64,000 nucleotides of DNA from Wocania_A sp965224845 (GCA_965224845.1 CBDDAJ010000005.1:1-64000); one strand, 5' to 3'. Positions 8,610-17,340 are shown, counted from the first letter of the stretch. Notes: generated from the sequence alone by a model not told the origin. Program-made: numbers and translations.

Positions 8610-9266
8610 ATGAATCAAATTAAACTTTTTTTTATTGCCCTCTTTTTATGCGCTGCATACAATTTAAATGCACAAGAATCTGATGATGATTATATAGAGT
8701 TTAACGACAGAAAAAACACAGTACATGGTGTATACATGGGCTTAGCATTCCATTATGGAAAAATCAATAAAGTAGACACCTATTCTACAAGTTTTAAAGT
8801 GGCTTATGTTGCTAATCAACAGTTTGAAGTTGGCTTTGTTGGGGTTGGTTTTTATTCTGATGTAAATCTACCAGGTCCTTTTGCTAATAATAGAGACTTA
8901 GTTGGCGCCTATGGAGGCTTGCATTTAGAACCCATTTTATTTAGCAAATCAAAAGTAAACCTATCGTTTCCATTGCTCATTGGTGGTGGTGGAATTGATT
9001 TACTGGAAGAAGACCTGATTAATAACGACGATTTTGATCACTTAGATGAGAGATGGAAAGCCATTTTTGTAGTAGAACCAGGAATAAATGCGCTATATAA
9101 TATTTCAAGATACTTACAACTTGAAGCAGGGATTAAATACCGGTTTTCTAGTAAGGTTGATTTTCAGCCGGATTATTCTTTGTCAAGAATTGATGGTTTT
9201 TCTGCTGGTATAGGTATTAAAGTAGGTGTCTTTAATATGGGGCGAAATCGCTATAAAAAAAACTAA
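8610..9266 (+). CDS. Outer-membrane beta-barrel protein
   Basis: 218 residues with a signal peptide (FFIALFLCAAYNLNAQ). The remainder alternates amphipathic strands with aromatic ends and Gly-rich turns (VYMGLAFHYGKI, FEVGFVGVGFYSD, LVGAYGGLHLEPILF, LSFPLLIGGGGIDLL, LQLEAGIKYRFSS, GFSAGIGIKVGVFN), the pattern of a small 8-stranded outer-membrane barrel. It ends with a short polar tail after the last strand instead of a terminal Phe. Fourth gene of the sigma operon. Function unknown; close to the generic 'outer membrane beta-barrel' families of Flavobacteriia. Confidence 0.75.
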   Translation: MNQIKLFFIALFLCAAYNLNAQESDDDYIEFNDRKNTVHGVYMGLAFHYGKINKVDTYSTSFKVAYVANQQFEVGFVGVGFYSDVNLPGPFANNRDLVGAYGGLHLEPILFSKSKVNLSFPLLIGGGGIDLLEEDLINNDDFDHLDERWKAIFVVEPGINALYNISRYLQLEAGIKYRFSSKVDFQPDYSLSRIDGFSAGIGIKVGVFNMGRNRYKKN

Positions 9267-9282
9267 TACAAAATATAAACTT

Positions 9283-9423
9283 ATGAAAACGATAAAGACA
9301 CGATATGTTTTTTCTGAAAAAGATCAAGTTTCAATTAAAATGAATACAAGTAGTGATGAATGGTATCCCATAAATTTTCAATGGATTCCTATTCAAAAAT
9401 TAAACGACAGTATGAATCAATAA
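9283..9423 (+). CDS. Small protein of 46 residues in the sigma operon
   Basis: Starts at ATG 9283, 16 bases after the barrel stop; an upstream in-frame GTG at 9226 would force overlap with the barrel gene and is not preferred. The peptide is polar, without a signal sequence or membrane helix, and has a Trp/Pro-rich motif (DEWYPINFQWIPIQKL). Not recognised. Reasons for believing it: position between two co-directional operon genes, good spacing, and codon usage like its neighbours. A cytoplasmic regulator or a non-functional remnant are both possible. Confidence 0.45.
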   Translation: MKTIKTRYVFSEKDQVSIKMNTSSDEWYPINFQWIPIQKLNDSMNQ

Positions 9424-9472
9424 ACTGTTCTTAATCAAAACAGTATACTAATAACTTTTAAAATCAATCAAA

Positions 9473-10201
9473 ATGAAATCGAACAAATTATGTATTTTAT
9501 TGCTGGTTCTCGGGCTCATGCTAAATTCTTGTAGCATAGATACCATAAGGGTTAATGCAGATGATGCTATAACTTTTAGAGAAGCAGATATTAAAAATTA
9601 TGATGCCATAGAAATAGCTAATGATTTTAATGCCTATATAACATTTTCTGACACTGAAGAATCTATAGAGCTAGAAGCTAATGCTAATTTGCACAAGTAT
9701 ATTATTGCCACAAAAAAGGGTAATAAACTAATTGTAAAACTTAGAAATAATATACATGTTAGAGGCCAAGAAACCTTAAATGTTTATATCACAACTAAGC
9801 CGATTAATAATTTTAGTGTTGCTGCAGATTCAAATATCTATTTACAAAATGCATTAGTTACAGAAACCGCAAAAATTAGAATTGCAGCAGATAGTTATTT
9901 TTCTGGTAAGGTTAAGGTTAATAACTTAGAACTATCTGCGGCGGCTGATGCCAGAGCAGATTTATATGGGCATGTTAAGCATTTGTACGCAAACCTTTCT
10001 GCTGATGCAAAGCTTTCCGATTATGAGTTGGAAGTTGAAAACCTAAAAATTAGAATGTCTGCAGATTGCAACGCTAGACTTACTGTTTCTGAAACCATTG
10101 ATATAAATGCTTCCGCAGATTGTACATTACGCTACAAAGGGGATGCATCCATTATATATGAAAATTTAAAAGCAGATTCTAAAATTATAAAAGTAGATTA
10201 G
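9473..10201 (+). CDS. DUF2807 (head GIN domain) lipoprotein
   Basis: 242 residues. The signal peptide ends with the lipobox LNSC (Cys about 20). The rest is a DUF2807 'putative auto-transporter adhesin, head GIN domain' fold: IEIANDFNAYITFSDTEESIELEANANL at the start, then repeated turns carrying (A/S)AD: AADSNIYL, AADSYFSG, AAADARADL, SADAKLS, SADCNARL, SADCTLRY. Such regular Ala-Asp turns form a right-handed beta-solenoid. Likely displayed on the outer membrane. Last gene of the ECF-sigma operon, 49 bases after the 46-residue ORF and followed by a hairpin terminator. Confidence 0.85.
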   Translation: MKSNKLCILLLVLGLMLNSCSIDTIRVNADDAITFREADIKNYDAIEIANDFNAYITFSDTEESIELEANANLHKYIIATKKGNKLIVKLRNNIHVRGQETLNVYITTKPINNFSVAADSNIYLQNALVTETAKIRIAADSYFSGKVKVNNLELSAAADARADLYGHVKHLYANLSADAKLSDYELEVENLKIRMSADCNARLTVSETIDINASADCTLRYKGDASIIYENLKADSKIIKVD

Positions 10202-10209
10202 ATAATACA

Positions 10210-10255
10210 AAGCACACTTTTAGCGTCCCACACTCCTGGGTTTAAAAGTGCGCTT
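10210..10255. terminator. Bidirectional hairpin between DUF2807 and EamA genes
   Basis: Arms AAGCACACTTTTA and TAAAAGTGCGCTT pair over 13 positions with one mismatch; an inner CCCA/TGGG pairing extends the structure. It sits between two convergent genes. The stop codon of the minus-strand EamA gene (10220-10222) is inside the left arm. Confidence 0.7.
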
Positions 10256-11134
10256 CGTATTTATAAAATAAACCCCGGTTAATAAAATAACTGCTGCTAT
10301 TATAGACTGAGTTGTAATTTGTTCGTTTAAAATCCACCAGCCTAATAGTAATGCAATAATTGGGTTAACATAAGTGGATGTAGCGACCTTTTCCGGAGAA
10401 ACTTCTTTTAAAAGATAATTGAAAGCCGTAAAGGCTATAATGCTTCCAAAAACAATAAGCCCAAGCATAGACCATTGCACATCACTTTGCCATGTATTTG
10501 GTAAAGACCAGGCCTCTCCTAAACATAAACTTGTAATCCCCAGCATAATACCTCCTGTTAACATTTGGTATCCTGTATTTACAAAATGGTTGGACGGTAA
10601 ATTGGCTTTACCAACAAATATGCTTGCATAAGCCCAACTTAACATACAAACAAAAATTAAAACCATTCCTAATACCTGACCTTCTTTAGTAATAATTTCT
10701 TTCTGACTTACTAAAAGAAATATACCTATAAAACCTAAAATTACACCTATAAAAGACATAAGAGCTATACGCTTACCATGGAGTATACGCATCATAATAA
10801 GCACAACTAATGGCTGTGCAGAAATCTCTAAAGCTGCAAAACCACTATCAATATATTTTAAAGCTAAAACGGCAAGACCATTGCCTAAAGTTAAAAATAA
10901 GAATCCGGCAATAGTAGAGTTTACTAGTTGCTTCTTTGAGATTGAAAGGCTAAGCTTTAATGATTTTGCTATTAAAAAAATGATAATACTTGCTATTAAA
11001 AACCTTATAGAAGCAAGAAAAAAAGGAGGTAACTGCGAAACCGCTATTTTGTTTAGTAAATAAGTTGATCCCCAAATAACATATATTGCGAAAAATGCCA
11101 ATATAATAAATATGGTTTTACGGGATAAACTCAT
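10220..11134 (-). CDS. EamA/DMT family transporter
   Basis: 304 residues, about ten transmembrane helices in two five-helix EamA repeats. The first repeat has IYVIWGSTYLLNKIAV and PPFFLASIRFLIAS, which is the hallmark of the drug/metabolite transporter superfamily; the second has MLGLIVFGSIIAFTAFNYLL and ATSTYVNPIIALLLGWWILNEQI (the P-I-x-A-x-L-x-G-W-x-x-x-x-E motif). Probably an inner-membrane exporter of small metabolites or amino acids. Substrate cannot be told from sequence. Single gene, 52 bases downstream of the cold-shock protein on the same strand. Confidence 0.9.
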   Translation of the reverse strand: MSLSRKTIFIILAFFAIYVIWGSTYLLNKIAVSQLPPFFLASIRFLIASIIIFLIAKSLKLSLSISKKQLVNSTIAGFLFLTLGNGLAVLALKYIDSGFAALEISAQPLVVLIMMRILHGKRIALMSFIGVILGFIGIFLLVSQKEIITKEGQVLGMVLIFVCMLSWAYASIFVGKANLPSNHFVNTGYQMLTGGIMLGITSLCLGEAWSLPNTWQSDVQWSMLGLIVFGSIIAFTAFNYLLKEVSPEKVATSTYVNPIIALLLGWWILNEQITTQSIIAAVILLTGVYFINTKRTFKPRSVGR

Positions 11135-11186
11135 AAAATATATAACTATGTAATGTGGCTAAAACTATTTAGAAAACTTTAAGCTT

Positions 11187-11642
11187 CTAAATTTTCTTTA
11201 CTCTAACGGCGTTCATTCCTTTTTGACCGCGTTCAAGTTCGTAAGTTACTTTGTCATTTTCGGCTATTTCATCTATTAAACCGCTAACATGAACAAAATA
11301 TTTTTCCTGGTTGATACTATCTATAATAAAACCAAAACCTTTTGCATGATCGAAAAATGACACTTTTCCTTCTTTGGCAGCAGGCTCCTCTTCTACTCTA
11401 TCTTCTTTTTTTGGAATACCTAATTCAATGCTTTCTGCCTCTACTTTTTCGCGCATAGCAGGGTCTGGTGGTGTATCGGTTAAATTTCCATTGAAATCAA
11501 CATAAGCAAACTGAATCCCTGTAGTACCACTAGCTTCTTTTTCAGCTTTTCGGGCTTCTTTCTTTTTTTGCTTTTCTTCTCTTTTCTTTAAGCGCTTTTT
11601 TTCTTTTTCAATTTTGTTAAATGTTACTTGCGATTTTGCCAT
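11187..11642 (-). CDS. Cold-shock domain protein with basic N-terminal extension
   Basis: 151 residues. Residues about 1-45 are a Lys/Glu-rich, probably helical segment (KEKKRLKKREEKQKKKEARK). A short linker containing FAYVDFNGNLTDTPPDP follows, then a C-terminal cold-shock domain (about 88-151) with the RNP1-like motif KGFGFI and RNP2-like YFVHVS. Binding of single-stranded RNA or DNA is expected, as an RNA chaperone. The extended form is common in Flavobacteriia. Lies between the EamA gene and the DEAH helicase, all minus strand. Confidence 0.92.
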   Translation of the reverse strand: MAKSQVTFNKIEKEKKRLKKREEKQKKKEARKAEKEASGTTGIQFAYVDFNGNLTDTPPDPAMREKVEAESIELGIPKKEDRVEEEPAAKEGKVSFFDHAKGFGFIIDSINQEKYFVHVSGLIDEIAENDKVTYELERGQKGMNAVRVKKI

Positions 11643-11837
11643 AGTTTAAATTATCCTGCAGATTTTATATTAGTAATGATGCTGTAAAGGTACGCCTTAT
11701 TTTTATGATGCTATAATAATCGCAGCATTATTAGCATGTATAGCCTAAAAGGAGCTAACAAATAGTAATTAAAAAGTAGAGTATTGTTACCTCGTAATAT
11801 CCTTATATACTAATGCTTAAGTATTTTGCTGCAAAAC

Positions 11838-13394
11838 CTAATCCTCTGGCGGATAGCCATGAATTTGCTCAAAAACTTCATCGAAGTTTGAGCGTAGATA
11901 TGCATTAAGCTTTTTTCTGTAATCGCCCTTAAGCCATTCTACAAAATTAAAAGTACTCTTACTGATACATTTGGTATATCTGCCAATTCTAAAATCGATA
12001 TCATCGCCAAGCATTTTAGCCAAACCTAAAGCATCGTATACATCTTCACTGTTTTCAATACATATTTTAGCATGCTGCTCAATGGAACGCTCCAGAACAA
12101 CTTTAGACGACTCCCCTGCTCTAATAGATTCTACATAGGTTCTTTGAACATCAAAATACACCTCTTTAGATTTTGAAAATTCTGCACGCAAGGCATCGGG
12201 CATTTCATATCTAAAGTTACTTTCCAGCTCCTCATCACTCAATAAAGAATCTAAATAATAATAGGGTGATCTAAATATTTTTTGCCAATCTAAATCATCT
12301 CCCCAAGCTCCAAAACGGTGAAAATTGTTTCCTAAATCAATAACATCAAAAGTCTTTTTATCCTTTAAAACACGAGAGCCACGACCAATCATTTGGTAAT
12401 ACAGTGTTAGCGATTTGGTAGCCCGGTTTAAAATAATACTTTCAACAGTTGGTTCATCAAAACCTGTGGTTAAAATACTTACCGATGTTAAAATGGCATC
12501 AGGCGTCTCCTTAAACCATTTTAAAATTAAGGCACGTTCTTTTTTAGTATTGGTATTATCTAAATGCGCAATAGGATACCCCGCTCTCCTAAAGGTATCA
12601 TAAACATGTAAGGAGGTGTTAATACCATTATTAAATATTAAAGTTTTTTTGCCTTTTGATCGCTCCTCATAAGCTTGTATTAATTTAGAGAGCATATCAT
12701 TATCCGTATATAAATCTTCAGACGATTTTACTGTATAGTCTCCATTAGCTCCAACAACTAAAGAGGTTAAACCTACATTGTAAGAAAACATGTTGGCACG
12801 TGCCAAAAACCCGTTTTCTATTAACGATTCTATACTTTCTCCAACAATCAATTCGTCATAATTATCGGTCATTGGCAAATCTATGCTCGAACTTAAAGGT
12901 GTTGCAGTAACTCCTAAAATGAATGACTGGCTAAAGAACTTGAATAGCTTCGTAAATGAATTATAATGCGCTTCATCAATAATAACCAATCCAATGTCCG
13001 ATATATCTAACTTATCGTCATTCAACCTATTATTTAATGTTTCAACCATGGCCACAAAACAACTGTACTCCGCCTGGTCACTTAAATCTGCTTTGCTATC
13101 AACAACTTTATTATCAACATTAAATTCTGTAAGCATATTAGAGGTTTGCTTACATAACTCAATACGATGTGTCATTACCAGTACTTTCTTTTTATGGTGT
13201 TTTAAGTACTGCCTAACTATTTCAGAAAAAATAACTGTTTTACCTCCTCCAGTTGGAAGCTGATATAATAAATGATAGTCATCTGGAGATTCTTCAAAAG
13301 CTGTAAAAATTTTATTAATAGCCCCTTTTTGATAGCTATAAAGATCTTTTCCAGCTTTTCTTTCTTCTAATTCTACAGTAGATATTCTAGACAT
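11838..13394 (-). CDS. DEAD/DEAH-box superfamily 2 helicase
   Basis: 518 residues. Motif I QLPTGGGKTVIF (about 45-56), motif II DEAH (VIIDEAHYN), motif III GVTATP, and motif VI QMIGRGSR are all present, matching the type III restriction 'res' / RecQ-like SF2 core. The C-terminal about 130 residues are not recognised. There is no methylase or nuclease partner nearby, so this is a stand-alone helicase, probably acting on nucleic acid repair or RNA. It begins shortly after the divergent promoter region of the S9 peptidase. Confidence 0.9.
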   Translation of the reverse strand: MSRISTVELEERKAGKDLYSYQKGAINKIFTAFEESPDDYHLLYQLPTGGGKTVIFSEIVRQYLKHHKKKVLVMTHRIELCKQTSNMLTEFNVDNKVVDSKADLSDQAEYSCFVAMVETLNNRLNDDKLDISDIGLVIIDEAHYNSFTKLFKFFSQSFILGVTATPLSSSIDLPMTDNYDELIVGESIESLIENGFLARANMFSYNVGLTSLVVGANGDYTVKSSEDLYTDNDMLSKLIQAYEERSKGKKTLIFNNGINTSLHVYDTFRRAGYPIAHLDNTNTKKERALILKWFKETPDAILTSVSILTTGFDEPTVESIILNRATKSLTLYYQMIGRGSRVLKDKKTFDVIDLGNNFHRFGAWGDDLDWQKIFRSPYYYLDSLLSDEELESNFRYEMPDALRAEFSKSKEVYFDVQRTYVESIRAGESSKVVLERSIEQHAKICIENSEDVYDALGLAKMLGDDIDFRIGRYTKCISKSTFNFVEWLKGDYRKKLNAYLRSNFDEVFEQIHGYPPED

Positions 13395-13629
13395 ACATTT
13401 GGTTTTCAGACGTGCAAAAATAACACCTTTGAAGGGTTTTTAACGCATGTTTTAACGTAAAATTTAAAATGAAATTGCTGTTTCATTAATTTGAATTATA
13501 AAACACTGAAAACAAGATGTTTATATTTTATTTATATTTTTTATTAATAGGATTGTAACAATGTTGTTCTTTTTGCTTCTAACAAGACATTACTATTGAT
13601 AACTAAATCTTTAATTTTATTTTATTAAA

Positions 13630-15936
13630 ATGAAAACTACAATTTTTAAATTAAGCGGGATAGTTATGCTATTTTTGAGCATGACTATGCAAGTAAAAGC
13701 TCAAGACATTACCGGGTCTTGGAAAGGGAAAATAGAGGTGCAAGGCACAGAAATACCACTGGTATTTGATGTAAAAAAGGAAGGTGATACATACTCCTCA
13801 ACCATGGATAGCCCGTCGCAAGGTGCTACTGGTATACCAATGGATGTTACAACATTTGATAATGATACACTTACCATAAAGTTTAATCAGGCGGGTATAA
13901 AATATGTTGGGGTTTTAAAAGATAAAGCGCTAACAGGAACCTTTTTTCAAGGTCCTATGGAATTACCTTTAAACCTTGTAAAAACTGTTAAAACCTTACC
14001 AGGTAATACGGCTTTGCCAACATCAGACGAAGAATTAGAAAAGCTGGCAAATTGGAACCCTACAAACTATAAATATTCGGTTGAAGATTATTTTGCCAGA
14101 CCCAAAGCAAGATCGTTTAATTTTTCTCCAAACGGTACCTATCTGTCATATAGAGAAAAAGATGAAAACAAAAAGAACCATGTGTACGTAAAAAACCTGG
14201 AAACTGATGATGTTAAAAGAGTTATTGAAGAAAAAGAAGAGCTCATTAGAGGTTTTGGTTGGGCTAACGATAACCGATTGGTTTATGTAATGGATAAAGG
14301 CGGAAATGAAGATTACCACTTATTTGCCGTAGACGTTGACGGATCAAATCAAAAAGAGCTAACCCCTTTCGATGGTGTAAAAGTAAACATACTAAATGGT
14401 TTAAAAGAGGATAAAGATCATATGATAATTTCTATGAATCAAAACAATCCTCAAATATTCGAGCCTTATAAAATAAATATTGTTACGGGTGAGCTTAAAC
14501 AATTATATAAAAATGATGATGCTGCAAACCCAATCAATAGCTACGAGTTTGATAAAGATGGTAATTTACGTGGATTTTCAAAACTACGTGATGGGGTAAA
14601 CATCGATTTTTACTATACAACAGATGGTGAAAACTTTGAGGTTAATAAACAATTAAACTGGAAAGATAGTTTTAGCATCTCTTCATTCAATTATGCAACA
14701 GATTACCCTCACGACGCCTATGTTATTTCAAATTTAAACAGTGATAAAACTCAAATCTATTTATACGATTTAAAAGAAGATAAAGTCATTAAAAAATTAT
14801 TTTCGAATGAAAACTATGATGTTTCAGGCTTGTCTTTATCAAGAAACAGAGGTTATGAATTAGATTATTTTTCATATGAAGGGGAAAAAAGAAACATTAT
14901 CCCTGTAAGTAATTACTATAAGAAACTTCATAAAAAAATAACAAAAAAATTTCCAAATTACAGTTATTCTATTGCTGACAAAACAGATGATGAAAGTAAG
15001 TACTTGATCTTTCTTCAAAGCGATAAGTTATACGGAACATACTATGCTTATGATGCTAAAAAGGATGATTTTAAATTGCTTTACAATTTGATGCCAAACC
15101 TTATTGAAAAAGATATGGCAGAAATGCGTCCTATTACTTTTAAAAGCAGAGATGGTATTACACTACATGGTTATATTACGCTGCCAAAAGAAGCTTTAAA
15201 CGGCAACAAAGTTCCTGTAATTGTTAATCCTCATGGTGGGCCACAAGGTATTAGAGATTCTTGGGGTTTTAATCCGGAAGCTCAGCTTTTTGCAAGTCGT
15301 GGTTATGCTACATTACAGGTAAACTTTAGAATATCCGGAGGTTATGGTAAAAAGTTTTTAGAATCTGGTTTTAAACAAATTGGAAGAAAAGCTATGGATG
15401 ATGTTGAAGACGGTTTACAATATGTTGTTGACCAGGGATGGGTTGATAAAGCTAATGCAGCAATTTACGGTGGAAGCCATGGTGGCTATGCTGTGTTACG
15501 TGGTCTAACAAAAACACCAGATTTATACGCTTGTGGCGTTGACTATGTGGGGGTTTCAAACATTTTTACATTTTTTGAATCTTTTCCTGAGTATTGGAAA
15601 CCGTATAAAAAAATAGTAAAGGAAATTTGGTATGATTCGGATATTCCAGAAGAAAAGGCCATTATGACTGAAGTTTCACCAGTTTTCCATACAGATAAAA
15701 TTAAAAAGCCCCTTTTTGTTGTTCAAGGTGCTAACGACCCCAGAGTTAATATTGATGAATCTGATCAGATCGTAAGTGCTTTACGTGCTAAAGGTGTAGA
15801 TGTACCATATATGGTAAAGTATGATGAGGGTCATGGATTTGGTAAAGAAGAAAATTCTATTGCGCTTTATAAAGCAATGATGGGCTTTTATGCAAAACAC
15901 TTAAAAAAGGAAGTTAAACAACCTTTGAAAGATTAA
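13630..15936 (+). CDS. S9 family peptidase (prolyl oligopeptidase type)
   Basis: 768 residues, signal peptide ending QVKAQ. An N-terminal beta-rich domain of about 100 residues (DITGSWKGKIEVQG ... VGVLKDKALTGTF) precedes a beta-propeller region (about 150-520) and a C-terminal alpha/beta-hydrolase with HGGPQG, the nucleophile YGGSHGGYAV (Ser about 619), acid in QGANDPRVN and His in DEGHGFGKEEN. This is the dipeptidyl aminopeptidase/acylaminoacyl-peptidase group (S9C). Probably periplasmic hydrolysis of oligopeptides. The extra N-terminal domain resembles a lipocalin-like fold often seen in front of flavobacterial hydrolases. Ends at a strong terminator. Confidence 0.93.
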   Translation: MKTTIFKLSGIVMLFLSMTMQVKAQDITGSWKGKIEVQGTEIPLVFDVKKEGDTYSSTMDSPSQGATGIPMDVTTFDNDTLTIKFNQAGIKYVGVLKDKALTGTFFQGPMELPLNLVKTVKTLPGNTALPTSDEELEKLANWNPTNYKYSVEDYFARPKARSFNFSPNGTYLSYREKDENKKNHVYVKNLETDDVKRVIEEKEELIRGFGWANDNRLVYVMDKGGNEDYHLFAVDVDGSNQKELTPFDGVKVNILNGLKEDKDHMIISMNQNNPQIFEPYKINIVTGELKQLYKNDDAANPINSYEFDKDGNLRGFSKLRDGVNIDFYYTTDGENFEVNKQLNWKDSFSISSFNYATDYPHDAYVISNLNSDKTQIYLYDLKEDKVIKKLFSNENYDVSGLSLSRNRGYELDYFSYEGEKRNIIPVSNYYKKLHKKITKKFPNYSYSIADKTDDESKYLIFLQSDKLYGTYYAYDAKKDDFKLLYNLMPNLIEKDMAEMRPITFKSRDGITLHGYITLPKEALNGNKVPVIVNPHGGPQGIRDSWGFNPEAQLFASRGYATLQVNFRISGGYGKKFLESGFKQIGRKAMDDVEDGLQYVVDQGWVDKANAAIYGGSHGGYAVLRGLTKTPDLYACGVDYVGVSNIFTFFESFPEYWKPYKKIVKEIWYDSDIPEEKAIMTEVSPVFHTDKIKKPLFVVQGANDPRVNIDESDQIVSALRAKGVDVPYMVKYDEGHGFGKEENSIALYKAMMGFYAKHLKKEVKQPLKD

Positions 15937-15970
15937 ATTACAGAAGAATCTAATCCTAATTGTAAAAAAC

Positions 15971-16004
15971 AAAGACCTCTTGGTATTCAAGAGGTCTTTT
16001 TATA
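15971..16004 (+). terminator. Rho-independent terminator after the S9 peptidase
   Basis: Perfect 12-bp stem AAAGACCTCTTG/CAAGAGGTCTTT with a GTATT loop and a T-run. The opposite strand also has an A/T tract, so it may act in both directions. Confidence 0.92.
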
Positions 16005-16006
16005 TA

Positions 16007-16165
16007 CTATCTACTTTTGAGCCATCCAAGTAGCATCATAAGATAAACCATTATGATGTTTAAAACCAAATAAAAGCCCGATACAGCATTTAGTAATTCA
16101 ACCTTATTCTTTTTTAATTCTGGATGAAATATTGAGGGAAAAGAAAAAACATCCCAATATGGCAC
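16007..16165 (-). other. Possible relic or tiny membrane ORF (about 52 codons, GTG start)
   Basis: The 309-base stretch between the S9 peptidase and the 16245 gene holds the terminator above and this open frame. The translation has a plausible protein-like composition (PYWDVFSFPSIFHPE, then a hydrophobic helix FYLVLNIIMVYLMMLLGW and a basic end KSR). An in-frame TAA is seven codons upstream of the GTG and there is no ATG before the helix. It may be the 3' remnant of a decayed membrane protein gene. Low support. Confidence 0.22.
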
Positions 16166-16244
16166 TAAAGCTAAATGAGCATTTTAGATATTTGAATGTG
16201 TGTTTTTCAGAAAAATAAAAAGCAGCATTTGAATCGAAGACACA

Positions 16245-16910
16245 TCATTCTTTTACTACTATAACGGTGGCCTTCACTCCTGTTGATAGATTCCATTTAT
16301 TCCCTGCAATAACTTTGCCTTTATCATCTATTACATGAAATTCTGCAGTGTTAGGCATTGAATATCCCTCATTAAGAGCTAGAAAGTCTATTTTATTAAA
16401 CCCTTCTTTTAAATCTAATCTAAAACCTTTAGTGCTGTTTGTTAACAAAACACGAAATTCATAGATTTCATCGTTTACCAATACACGAATTAAATCACCA
16501 TCTTGCAAGCCAAAATCCCTATAAACGACCCTAACAAATTTAGATTTAGTCTTAAAATCCCCGAAGTACTGATCAGTAGTACTTCCTTTTGCGCCTAAGC
16601 CTATTTCTGTTTTTAGGTCTTTAGTTTCTTTTTTTAATCTATCTTCATACAACTCGCCGGGGTTTCCAAATTTTTCTCCAAACATGGAAAACTCTTTTTT
16701 GGGAAAACTTAAAGCCGTATTTGTTTTAGGCATTGACATACCATTTATCCTATTGTCTAATGGTTTTGATGGAGATAATAAGCTGGTACTGGCAGAATCT
16801 TTTTTACTCTTTACGGCAGGAATAGACGTCGACTTATTTTTACTATCTATTTGAGCGTTAGTAGTAAAAACAAAAAGATATAATATTAAAAAAGAAAAAT
16901 AGTATTTCAT
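16245..16910 (-). CDS. Secreted protein of unknown function
   Basis: 221 residues with a signal peptide (YFSFLILYLFVFTTNAQ). A Ser/Lys-rich, probably disordered stretch (about 20-80) leads to a folded C-terminal half with alternating strands: FVRVVYRDFGLQDGDLIRVLVNDEIYEFRVLL, FRLDLKEGFNKIDFLALNEGYS, TAEFHVIDDKGK. The motif pattern (D-G-D-x-I-x-V-x-V-N, then G-x-N-x-I-x-F-x-A-x-N-x-G) suggests a carbohydrate- or calcium-binding beta-sandwich, but no family is recognised. Transcribed away from the micro-ORF/ExbD region with a 302-base divergent gap. Confidence 0.75.
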   Translation of the reverse strand: MKYYFSFLILYLFVFTTNAQIDSKNKSTSIPAVKSKKDSASTSLLSPSKPLDNRINGMSMPKTNTALSFPKKEFSMFGEKFGNPGELYEDRLKKETKDLKTEIGLGAKGSTTDQYFGDFKTKSKFVRVVYRDFGLQDGDLIRVLVNDEIYEFRVLLTNSTKGFRLDLKEGFNKIDFLALNEGYSMPNTAEFHVIDDKGKVIAGNKWNLSTGVKATVIVVKE

Positions 16911-17212
16911 CTGTGTCCTGCTTATCTTTTCTATTAAAACTTATAAATTAATGCTAATAAATAAACCTTAATGGTGGTCAAAACTATTATTTTTATTTGT
17001 AAAGTGCTATAAAACAAATGTTATTTAGCATTTATTTAAACAAAAACCATTCCTAAAGTTAATATTTTAAGTCAAAAAAGCTAAAGAAACCTTACCTGCT
17101 CCCCTATTTTTAGTTAAAAAATGTTAATTTATTACTTTGTTATGCATAGTACTGTAACAATTTTTGTTTTCTGTCGTCTACTTAGTATAAATCAATTAAA
17201 AAACGAAAAATC
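16911..17212. other. 302-base divergent intergenic region
   Basis: Very AT-rich. On the minus strand, CAAAACTA at 16979-16986 reads TAGTTTTG, a match to the -7 box TAnnTTTG, 69 bases before the ATG of the secreted protein. On the plus strand no clear promoter was found for the micro-ORFs; TTACTTTG near 17133-17140 is only a partial match. No RNA gene or repeat is visible. Confidence 0.4.
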
Positions 17213-17299
17213 ATGAGAACATTAAACAGCAATCAATTAAGCGGAACTTTAAACAGTACAAAAAGTAATCAATGGAACACTAAAAGACGTTACAGATAG
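17213..17299 (+). CDS. Micro-ORF 1 (28 residues), MRTL...W-TKRRY peptide
   Basis: ATG at 17213, TAG at 17297-17299. The peptide is Asn/Ser/Thr-rich, begins MRTL, and ends QWNTKRRYR. A second ORF 41 bases later begins with the same four residues and ends with a related W-K-G-T-K-R-Y-V-H. The shared TKR-Y core uses different codons (AAA AGA CGT TAC versus AAG CGC TAC), and the bases just before each ATG (ATCAATTAAAAAACGAAAAATC / ATCAATCAAAAAATC) are alike. These points argue for real translated paralogues. No membrane helix or signal peptide; no known family. Confidence 0.5.
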   Translation: MRTLNSNQLSGTLNSTKSNQWNTKRRYR

Positions 17300-17311
17300 T
17301 AGCGTCTTTTT
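17282..17311 (+). terminator. Hairpin overlapping the last codons of micro-ORF 1
   Basis: Stem AAAAGACGTTAC / GTAGCGTCTTTT (12 bp, one T-G wobble), loop AGATA, then T. The left arm encodes the final K-R-R-Y-R of the micro-ORF and the stop codon is in the loop/right arm. A ribosome finishing the ORF would sit on the hairpin. Confidence 0.75.
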
Positions 17312-17340
17312 ATCCCCTAAACTTCATCAATCAAAAAATC

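Noticed and set aside
9226..9282. GTG start for the 46-residue ORF
   Set aside because: It would overlap the beta-barrel gene by 41 bases and has no support over the ATG at 9283.
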